Of a DNA stretch of 16,604 nucleotides, positions 7,935-13,377 are shown piece by piece (the stretch's first letter is position 1; each line of letters starts with the position of its first letter). Location of the stretch: positions 1-16,604 of the forward strand of contig CAAGDT010000078.1 of NCBI GenBank assembly GCA_900768675.1, in the 5' to 3' direction. The stretch is from Oscillospiraceae bacterium (lineage in GTDB: Bacteria > Bacillota > Clostridia > Oscillospirales > Ruminococcaceae). Under the pieces are notes generated by a model that worked only from the letters and a program-made list of their open reading frames with translations, was not told where the DNA came from and did not search any database. Made by a program: the position numbers and the translations under genes.

Positions 7935-8894
7935 ATGAAGAAGATTGGCGTATTAACAAGCGGAGGCGACGCTCCGGGAATGAATGCCGCTGTAAGAGCG
8001 GTTGTAAGAGCGGCTATCCACAAGGGAATGGAAGTTGTCGGCATTTACAGAGGCTACAACGGCCTTATCAACGGCGACATCAGACCCCTTGACGAGAGAA
8101 GCGTTTCCGATATTATCCAGAGAGGCGGCACGGTGCTTTATACCGCAAGATGCCTTGAATTCAAGGAGAGAGCAGGCGTTCTCAAGGCTAAGCAGACCTG
8201 TATCGACAACGGAATCGAGGGTATTGTTGTAATCGGCGGCGACGGCTCCTTCAGAGGTGCTGCTGACCTTTCCGCAGAGGGAATCCTTTGCATAGGATTA
8301 CCCGGAACTATCGACAACGATATTGCTATGACCGAGTACACAATCGGCTATGATACCGCTATGAACACAGCTATGGAGCTTATAGACAAGCTTGAGGATA
8401 CAGCATCTTCCCACGACCGCTGCTCCGTTGTAGAGGTTATGGGCAGACGTGCAGGCTATATTGCACTTAACACAGGTATTGCCTGCGGAGCTACCGCAAT
8501 TTTCACTTCCGAAATGCCCTACGACATTGAGAACGTAGTAAAGAAGATTAACGCTTCCCGTGCAACCGGCAAGAACCACTTTATCGTTGTTGTTTCCGAG
8601 GGCGTTGGCAATACTCAGGAGATTGCAAAGGAAATCGAAGAAAGAACAGGCATTGAAAGCCGTGTTACAATCCTCGGTCACGTTCAGAGAGGCGGCTCCC
8701 CCACACTTCGTGACAGAGTTGAAGCAAGCAAGATGGGCTATTACGCTGTTCAGCTTCTTGAACAGGGTATCGGCAACAGAGTCGTTGGCTTAAAGCAGGG
8801 CGAAGTTGTTGACGTTGACATTCAGGAAGCTCTCAGCATGAAGAAGGAATTCCCCGCTGACCTTTATAAGATGGCGGACGAAATCAGCTTCTGA
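7935..8894 (+). CDS. pfkA: ATP-dependent 6-phosphofructokinase
   Basis: PfkA phosphorylates fructose 6-phosphate to fructose 1,6-bisphosphate, the committed step of glycolysis, in the cytoplasm as a tetramer. The 319-aa length is standard for the bacterial ATP enzyme. Motifs are LTSGGDAPGMNAA (7-19), GGDGSFRGA (101-109), the catalytic PGTIDND (123-129, Asp127) and MGRRAGY (169-175). Gly104 and Gly124 mark it as ATP-dependent; the pyrophosphate-dependent enzymes carry Asp and Lys at these places. AGGGAGG at 7919-7925, 9 nt upstream, fixes the start. It has its own promoter after dnaE. No standard terminator follows; instead a long palindromic element begins 17 nt after the stop. Confidence 0.97.
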   Translation: MKKIGVLTSGGDAPGMNAAVRAVVRAAIHKGMEVVGIYRGYNGLINGDIRPLDERSVSDIIQRGGTVLYTARCLEFKERAGVLKAKQTCIDNGIEGIVVIGGDGSFRGAADLSAEGILCIGLPGTIDNDIAMTEYTIGYDTAMNTAMELIDKLEDTASSHDRCSVVEVMGRRAGYIALNTGIACGATAIFTSEMPYDIENVVKKINASRATGKNHFIVVVSEGVGNTQEIAKEIEERTGIESRVTILGHVQRGGSPTLRDRVEASKMGYYAVQLLEQGIGNRVVGLKQGEVVDVDIQEALSMKKEFPADLYKMADEISF

Positions 8895-8910
8895 TTTAGC
8901 AAACAGAGGC

Positions 8911-9086
8911 AAGGAAGCTCTGATTAAATCCGGTGTGCAGATTGCGCCGCAGATTTTTCGTCAGATTGTGCAAATTGAGCGCAGGCGGGCTTTGTGCCCG
9001 TCAAGCGAAAGTTGTGCAATATGGCGGAAAAGATGCAAGCAAGATGTGCGCCGAGCCGTCAGGCGGGATTTAATCAGTGCTTCCTT
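8911..9086. repeat. MITE-like palindromic element (176 bp)
   Basis: The element is bounded by 21-bp terminal inverted repeats with one mismatch: 8911-8931 (AAGGAAGC...TTAAATCC) and 9066-9086 (GGATTTAA...GCTTCCTT). The inner arms also pair imperfectly: 8955-8976 with 9009-9031, and a central GC hairpin CGGGC-TTTGT-GCCCG (8986-9000) sits near the midpoint. The whole element could therefore fold into one long hairpin. It encodes no credible protein and no clear target-site duplication is visible. This is what a MITE or an intergenic palindromic repeat family looks like. It may also act as the end of the pfkA transcript. Whether it is multi-copy cannot be judged from one window. Confidence 0.65.
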
Positions 9087-9088
9087 AA

Positions 9089-9190
9089 TACAGAGTAGGA
9101 AACTGCGCGTTAAGTGCGCTGCGAACGGAGAGTTGGCGCAGCGACGAAAAGCACAAGCTGCTTGCGGTGCGGTTTCCGCATCTCGCTGTA
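9089..9190 (+). ncRNA. Tetrahydrofolate (THF) riboswitch, class I
   Basis: The stretch matches the Clostridial THF aptamer in order and spacing: AGAGTAG (9092-9098), GCGTTAAGTG (9107-9116), GAACGGAGAG (9123-9132), CGACGAAAAGC (9142-9152), GCGGTG (9164-9169) and TTTCCGCATCTCGCT (9173-9187). Helices visible are P1 TACAG/CTGTA (9089-9093 with 9186-9190), P2 GGAAAC/GTTTCC (9098-9103 with 9172-9177), P3 CGCTGCG/CGCAGCG (9117-9123 with 9137-9143) and a small P4 CAAG/CTTG (9154-9157 with 9161-9164). The family pseudoknot is present as GAGA (9128-9131) with TCTC (9181-9184). It lies upstream of folT, a known THF-riboswitch target. It should sense reduced folates and lower folate uptake when they are plentiful. 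Confidence 0.94.
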
Positions 9191-9323
9191 CATATAAGTA
9201 AATAAGTTGCCGTAACTTATCCGCTTTTTATGTATATGCACGGTAAAAAGAGGATAAGTCTGAATAAAATTCAGCACCGCCGTGTTCATAAAATTATGAT
9301 ATGTGAACACGGTTTCCTCATAA
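9191..9323 (+). promoter_or_regulatory. Expression platform of the THF riboswitch
   Basis: The 133 nt between aptamer and folT ribosome binding site hold several hairpins. ATAAGTT/AACTTAT (9202-9208 with 9214-9220) competes for the same bases with a 16-pair stem containing one mismatch (9215-9230 with 9244-9259). Further downstream is a perfect 9-bp stem CCGTGTTCA/TGAACACGG (9280-9288 with 9304-9312). TTCCT (9314-9318) can pair with AGGAA (9328-9332) and hide the ribosome binding site. No hairpin has a long T-run directly after it, which favours translational over transcriptional control; this is inference. Confidence 0.55.
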
Positions 9324-9331
9324 AGAAAGGA
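9324..9331 (+). promoter_or_regulatory. folT ribosome binding site
   Basis: AGAAAGGA ends 9 nt before the ATG at 9341. It is too close to the in-frame ATG at 9332 and far downstream of the ATG at 9230, so it selects 9341 as the folT start. Confidence 0.7.
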
Positions 9332-9340
9332 ATGGCTGTT

Positions 9341-9997
9341 ATGGCAATCTTAAAAATGTTCAAAAAATCTGCGCTGGAGCTTAAAACCCTTCGGTGCATA
9401 ACCGTAACCGGCGTGCTTATCGCCCTTGACTTAGCGCTTAAGACCGTAACTATCAATCTTGAAGCTTCCCTTAAGATAAGCTTTGCATTTATCGCTCTTG
9501 CTGCTATCGGTATGCTTTTCGGACCTACGGTTTCTCTTTTGGCAGGCGTAATTACCGACGTTCTGGGCTTTTTTATGTACCCTCAGACAGGCGCCTTCAA
9601 TCCCTTTTTTACCCTTATTGAGGCAGTAGGCGGTATGCTCTACGGTTTGTTCCTGTACAACCTTGTGTATGTACGCTTCGACAAGGACATTTTCAAGGCT
9701 GAGGGAAAATCGAAAATCGGCAAGGCTCTTTTGTTCCTGAAAAAGGTAGGCAGGATAATACTTGCAAAGGTTTCGGTTGTTATTGTCTGCAACCTCATTA
9801 TGACTCCTATCGCAAATGTAATCTTCGGCTACCAGACCATTGAAACCGCCCTTTTAAAGTACCCCGCAAGACTGCTTAAAAACCTTATCCAGTGTCCTGT
9901 GGACTGTGCTTTGCTTATAATAGTGCTGTTCCCGATACTTGCGGCTTACAAAAGCGTTTTCAAAATCGGCTCGGTCAAGCCCGAAGCAGCAAAATAA
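9341..9997 (+). CDS. folT: Folate ECF transporter substrate-binding subunit FolT
   Basis: Integral membrane S component of an energy-coupling-factor (ECF) vitamin transporter, most like the folate-specific FolT. It binds folate at the cell surface and uses a shared EcfA-EcfA'-EcfT module, which is not in this window. The chosen start gives 218 aa with about five or six hydrophobic segments. The N-terminal helix (LRCITVTGVLIALDLAL) carries an AxxxA motif (Ala28-Ala32) typical of EcfT contact. SFAFIALAAIGMLFGPTVS (47-65) and the GAFNPFFTLIEAVGGMLYGLFLY stretch (84-106) are strongly FolT-like. An open frame extends upstream to 9230 but runs through the riboswitch platform and is not coding. The THF riboswitch directly upstream independently supports the folate assignment. 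proC follows after 33 nt. Confidence 0.9.
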   Translation: MAILKMFKKSALELKTLRCITVTGVLIALDLALKTVTINLEASLKISFAFIALAAIGMLFGPTVSLLAGVITDVLGFFMYPQTGAFNPFFTLIEAVGGMLYGLFLYNLVYVRFDKDIFKAEGKSKIGKALLFLKKVGRIILAKVSVVIVCNLIMTPIANVIFGYQTIETALLKYPARLLKNLIQCPVDCALLIIVLFPILAAYKSVFKIGSVKPEAAK

Positions 9998-10030
9998 GCT
10001 GCAAATTAATTTTCACGAAAGGCAATTCTT

Positions 10031-10816
10031 ATGAACAAGTTAGGCGTTCTCGGAGCAGGAAATATGGGCTCTGCGATTATAAAAGGAATTTCGGGCAAGC
10101 TTACCGATACGGAGGTTTTCGCTTTTGACAAGGACAGCGAAAAGCTTTCTTCCGTTCCTGCAAAGCCCTGCAGCAGTGCAAAGGAGCTTGTTTCCCTTTG
10201 CAAATACGTTCTTCTCGCAGTAAAGCCCCAGGTTCTCGGCGATGTTCTCGACGACATAAATGACTCGGTTACAGCTGATACCGTATTTATTTCAATCTGC
10301 GCAGGAATTTCCGAAGCCTTCATAAGAAGCCATACTATCCCCGAAGCAAAGGTTGTTCTCGTAATGCCCAACACTCCCATGATGTTAGGCTTTGGCGCAA
10401 GCGCAATGTCCTGTGACGAAAAGACAACAGCCGAGGAATTTGAATTTGCAAAAGCGATTATCGGCAGCTGCGGAGCAGTTGAAGTTATCCCGATTGAAAA
10501 GATGAAGGAAATTATCTGCATAAACGGCAGCTCTCCTGCCTTTATTTACCTTTTTGCTAAGGGCTTTATCGACTATGCGGAGAAAAACGGAATTGCCGCT
10601 GATACGGCGCTGCGGCTCTTTTCCGCTACTCTTATCGGCTCCTCAAAAATGCTTACCGATTCGGGAATGACAGTAGACCAGCTTATAAAGCAGGTTTCCT
10701 CTCCCGGAGGTACTACTATTGCAGGACTTGAGAAGCTTTACGAGGGAAAACTTACAGAAGATGTTTATGCCGCTTGTGACGCTTGCACAAAGCGGGCTTA
10801 CGAATTGGCGAAATAG
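10031..10816 (+). CDS. proC: Pyrroline-5-carboxylate reductase (ProC)
   Basis: ProC reduces 1-pyrroline-5-carboxylate to L-proline with NAD(P)H, the last step of proline synthesis, in the cytoplasm. At 261 aa it is full length. It shows the N-terminal Rossmann motif GAGNMG (8-13), AVKPQ (63-67), the MPNTP motif (112-116), NGSSPAF (165-171) and the C-terminal SPGGTTIAGLEKL signature (224-236). The residue normally Arg two places before MPNTP is Leu here (VLVMPNTP), a small departure. AAAGG at 10018-10022 is the ribosome binding site, 8 nt upstream. It sits 33 nt after folT with no promoter visible between and ends in a strong terminator, so it is probably co-transcribed with folT. Confidence 0.96.
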   Translation: MNKLGVLGAGNMGSAIIKGISGKLTDTEVFAFDKDSEKLSSVPAKPCSSAKELVSLCKYVLLAVKPQVLGDVLDDINDSVTADTVFISICAGISEAFIRSHTIPEAKVVLVMPNTPMMLGFGASAMSCDEKTTAEEFEFAKAIIGSCGAVEVIPIEKMKEIICINGSSPAFIYLFAKGFIDYAEKNGIAADTALRLFSATLIGSSKMLTDSGMTVDQLIKQVSSPGGTTIAGLEKLYEGKLTEDVYAACDACTKRAYELAK

Positions 10817-10821
10817 TTTTT

Positions 10822-10850
10822 ACGGGTGAATTGTTTTCACCCGTTTTTTT
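10822..10850 (+). terminator. Intrinsic terminator after proC
   Basis: A perfect 9-bp stem ACGGGTGAA / TTCACCCGT with a 5-nt loop is followed by seven consecutive T. It starts 6 nt after the proC stop and closes the folT-proC unit. It also insulates the pyrimidine operon from upstream transcription. Confidence 0.92.
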
Positions 10851-10885
10851 ATGGATTTATTGAATTTTTACATTTGCAACTGTCT

Positions 10886-10910
10886 AAAAATATACTTTTT
10901 GTATATTTTC
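10886..10910 (+). promoter_or_regulatory. AT-rich inverted repeat upstream of the pyr promoter
   Basis: A perfect 9-bp inverted repeat AAAATATAC / GTATATTTT with a TTTTT spacer (10887-10909) lies 31 nt upstream of the -35 of the pyrC promoter. It could be a repressor or activator operator, or part of an UP-like AT-rich tract. No regulator can be named. Confidence 0.35.
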
Positions 10911-10940
10911 AATAACAGTGAGAAAATTTTTAAAAAAATA

Positions 10941-10969
10941 TTGAAAAAGTTTTGCAGATATAGTATAAT
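10941..10969 (+). promoter_or_regulatory. Sigma-A promoter of the pyr operon
   Basis: TTGAAA (10941-10946), a 17-nt spacer and a perfect TATAAT (10964-10969), with A/T-rich sequence upstream. The expected start near 10976 gives a ~70-nt leader before pyrC. The leader shows no PyrR-type binding sequence or attenuator hairpin with a T-run, so the usual Firmicutes PyrR attenuation is not evident here. Confidence 0.87.
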
Positions 10970-11046
10970 AAAATGAATAAGGTTTTAATGAGATTTATGT
11001 CACGTTAAGTCGTTTAAAGAGTTACAGATTGGAGCAGTTTGCGGAT

Positions 11047-12315
11047 ATGAAATTATTGCTGAAAAACGGATTTATTACAGACAGCGTAAGCAGAACACAG
11101 GGAAATTACGATATTCTTATTACGGACAACGTTATTTCCGAGGTTGCGGAGCATATTGAAGCCGAAGCGGACGAAATAATCGACTGCACGGGACTTGCTG
11201 TAATTCCGGGACTCTGCGATATGCACGTTCATTTCCGTGACCCCGGTCAGACTCATAAAGAGGACATTTTCACAGGCGCAGAAGCTGCTGCGGCAGGCGG
11301 CGTTACAGCGGTTGCCTGTATGCCCAACACAACTCCCGTCTGCGACAATCCCGAAACTATCAGATATATTGCGGAAAAGGGAAGACAGTCAAAAATAAAG
11401 GTATATCCCGTAGGCTGTATTACAAAAGGGCTTTCGGGCGCTGAGTTATGCGATTTTGACGCTCTTAAGGCAGCAGGCGCAGTTGCGGTTTCAGACGACG
11501 GACGGCCGGTAAAGAACGCAAGGATTATGGGCGAAGCCATGATAAAGGCGCACTACGCTGGACTTAAGGTTATTTCCCACTGCGAGGATCTGGATATAAT
11601 AAACGGAGGAATTATAAATCTGGGCGATGTTTCAAGAGAGCTTGGAGTAAAGGGCATGAGCCGCTCCAGCGAGAATGTTGTTACCGCAAGGGAAATCCAG
11701 CTTGCAAACGACCTGGAGGTGCCGATTCATATAGCCCATGTTTCCACGAAGGAGGTTGTTACGCTGCTGAGAACTGCCGTAAGATACGGCATTATGGTAA
11801 CAGCAGAAACTGCCCCTCACTACTTCACACTTACCGAAGAAAAGCTCCGTTCAAGGGACGCAGACTACCGTATGAACCCGCCGCTGAGAACGGCGCAGGA
11901 CGTTGAGGCGATTGCAGAGGCTGTGGTTGACGGAACAATAGACTGTATCGTTACCGACCATGCTCCCCACACGGCAGAGGAAAAGGCGGATTTTGAAAAG
12001 GCTCCAAACGGCGTAGTAGGCCTTGAAACCTCCCTTGCTGCAACTCTTACCGCTCTTTACCACACGGGCAGGGTAAGCCTTATGCAGATTGTAAAGATGA
12101 TGTGCGTAACTCCGAGAATTATCCTTGGAATTGAGGGCGGAAATCTTGTTAAAGGTGCAGTAGCCGATATTGCGGTTGTAGATTTGAACGAGGAATGGAC
12201 AGTTGACCCCGAGAAGCTTCACTCAAAATCTAAAAATACCTGCTTCAAGGGTATGGCCCTTAAGGGAAAAGTAAAATATACAATTGTAAACGGAAAAGTA
12301 GTATATAAGGATTAA
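11047..12315 (+). CDS. pyrC: Dihydroorotase (PyrC, class I)
   Basis: PyrC cyclises N-carbamoyl-L-aspartate to dihydroorotate, step three of de novo pyrimidine synthesis, as a zinc amidohydrolase. From the chosen ATG it is 422 aa, the usual length for class I dihydroorotase. It shows HVHFRDPG (60-67; zinc His60 and His62), DDGRPV (150-155), His178 (SHCED), His231 (IAHVSTKE), TAETAPHYFTLT (252-263), MNPPLRT (276-282) and TDHAPH (303-308, catalytic Asp304). An in-frame TTG at 11029 extends it by six residues, but the protein from 11047 begins MKLLLKNG as in relatives. GGAG at 11031-11034 lies 12 nt upstream of this ATG, a slightly long spacing. First gene of the pyr operon. Confidence 0.95.
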   Translation: MKLLLKNGFITDSVSRTQGNYDILITDNVISEVAEHIEAEADEIIDCTGLAVIPGLCDMHVHFRDPGQTHKEDIFTGAEAAAAGGVTAVACMPNTTPVCDNPETIRYIAEKGRQSKIKVYPVGCITKGLSGAELCDFDALKAAGAVAVSDDGRPVKNARIMGEAMIKAHYAGLKVISHCEDLDIINGGIINLGDVSRELGVKGMSRSSENVVTAREIQLANDLEVPIHIAHVSTKEVVTLLRTAVRYGIMVTAETAPHYFTLTEEKLRSRDADYRMNPPLRTAQDVEAIAEAVVDGTIDCIVTDHAPHTAEEKADFEKAPNGVVGLETSLAATLTALYHTGRVSLMQIVKMMCVTPRIILGIEGGNLVKGAVADIAVVDLNEEWTVDPEKLHSKSKNTCFKGMALKGKVKYTIVNGKVVYKD

Positions 12316-12399
12316 AATATAATGGCGGCGGAAAGCCGTATGCGGAAAACGCAGACGGTGATTTATCGTCAGCCTGCAAAAGTACAGGAGGAATTAACT
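12316..12399 (+). other. pyrC-pyrF intergenic leader with hairpin
   Basis: An 84-nt gap. An open frame from 12322 runs into pyrF but lacks a ribosome binding site and is unlike the pyrF N-terminus. It contains a hairpin: CCGT-A-TGCG (12336-12344), loop GAAAA, CGCA-G-ACGG (12350-12358), ending 27 nt before the pyrF ribosome binding site. There is no T-run, so it is not a terminator; it may be a processing or stability element between cistrons. Confidence 0.4.
12386..12392 (+). promoter_or_regulatory. pyrF ribosome binding site
   Basis: AGGAGGA, essentially perfect, ends 7 nt before ATG 12400 and selects that start over the upstream in-frame ATG at 12322. Confidence 0.88.
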
Positions 12400-13335
12400 A
12401 TGTCTATGGACGCATTACTGACTGCAATAGCCAGAACTCAGAACCCTACGGTAGCGGGTCTTGACCCGAAGCTTGACTATGTACCCGAGTACATCAGGCA
12501 GAAGGCATTTGAAAAGTACGGCGAGACCTTAAAGGGTGCTGCAAAGGCAATTCTTGAATACAACAAGGGACTTATCGACGCACTCTGCGGTATTGTTCCT
12601 GCGGTAAAGCCTCAGGCGGCTTACTACGAAATGTACGGTCCCGCAGGCGTTAAAACCCTGTACAAAACCCAGGAATACGCCCGCCGCAAGGGTATGTACG
12701 TTATTACAGACGGCAAGAGGAACGACATCGGCACAACAATGGAAGCCTATGCAGTTGCACATTTAGGCAAGGTTAAGGTGGGAGAAAACGAGTTCTGCCC
12801 CTTCTTAGGTGATGCGCTTACTGTAAACGGCTACTTGGGCACAGACGGCATAAAGCCTCTTTTAAAGGTATGTAACGAATACGATAAGGGCATTTTCGTT
12901 CTTGCAAAGACCTCCAACCCCTCCTCCGGCGAGCTTCAGGACAAGCTTATCGACGGTGTTCCCGTGTTCGAGCGCATGGCTTCAATGTGCGAGGAATGGG
13001 GCAAGGAGCTTCCCGGAAAGTATGGCTACTGCGGAGTTGGTATTGTTGCAGGCGCAACCTATCCCGAGCAGATTGCACAGCTTCGTGAGAAGTTCCCCAC
13101 GCTGTTCTTCCTTATCCCCGGCTACGGCGCTCAGGGCGCTTCCGCAAAGGATATTGCGGCAGCATTCGATAAGAACGGTCTCGGTGGAATTGTAAACAGT
13201 TCAAGAGGCATTATGTGCGCATACAAGAAGGAGGGCTGCGACGAGCGGGATTACGCAGGCGCAGCTTACAGAGAAGCGGTGCGTATGAGAGACGAGATAA
13301 TGTCCTTTGTAGGTAAGGTAACGCTTCCCCAGTAA
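12400..13335 (+). CDS. pyrF: Orotidine 5'-phosphate decarboxylase, type 2 (PyrF)
   Basis: PyrF decarboxylates orotidine 5'-monophosphate to UMP, the final step of de novo pyrimidine synthesis. From the start chosen by the AGGAGGA site it is 311 aa, the length of the longer type 2 subfamily rather than the ~230-aa type 1 of Bacillus. Visible motifs are GLDPKLD (20-26), VKPQAAYYE (69-77), the catalytic DGKRNDIGTT (104-113; Asp104, Lys106, Asp109), AKTSNPSSGELQ (169-180), GYCGVGIVAGAT (209-220) and IPGYGAQGA (239-247) with IVNSSRGI (264-271) binding phosphate. It lies between pyrC and carA in one transcription unit. Confidence 0.96.
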   Translation: MSMDALLTAIARTQNPTVAGLDPKLDYVPEYIRQKAFEKYGETLKGAAKAILEYNKGLIDALCGIVPAVKPQAAYYEMYGPAGVKTLYKTQEYARRKGMYVITDGKRNDIGTTMEAYAVAHLGKVKVGENEFCPFLGDALTVNGYLGTDGIKPLLKVCNEYDKGIFVLAKTSNPSSGELQDKLIDGVPVFERMASMCEEWGKELPGKYGYCGVGIVAGATYPEQIAQLREKFPTLFFLIPGYGAQGASAKDIAAAFDKNGLGGIVNSSRGIMCAYKKEGCDERDYAGAAYREAVRMRDEIMSFVGKVTLPQ

Positions 13336-13367
13336 TGCACTAAAAAATAAATAAATTTATATATAAT

Positions 13368-13372
13368 GGAGG
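13368..13372 (+). promoter_or_regulatory. carA ribosome binding site
   Basis: GGAGG lies 5 nt before ATG 13378 and overlaps the earlier in-frame ATG at 13366. This favours 13378 as the true carA start, which gives a protein four residues shorter. Confidence 0.75.
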
Positions 13373-13377
13373 ACAGA

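Noticed and set aside
8935..9201. An 88-residue plus-strand open frame in the pfkA-folT spacer
   Set aside because: It runs through the palindromic element and the THF aptamer, lacks a ribosome binding site and gives an Arg/Ala/Cys-rich product typical of translated structured RNA.
9230..9340. Upstream extension of folT to the ATG at 9230 or 9332
   Set aside because: 9230 has no ribosome binding site and lies in the riboswitch platform; 9332 directly abuts AAAGGA. The ATG at 9341 has correct spacing.
9986..10002. Small hairpin GCAGC/GCTGC over the folT stop codon
   Set aside because: Only 5 bp with a 7-nt loop and no clean T-run; too weak to call a terminator.
10973..11008. Short upstream open frame in the pyrC leader (MNKVLMRFMSR, or MRFMSR from 10988)
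   Set aside because: The first ATG lies before the expected transcript start; the second has only a weak AAGG. Nothing else supports a leader peptide.
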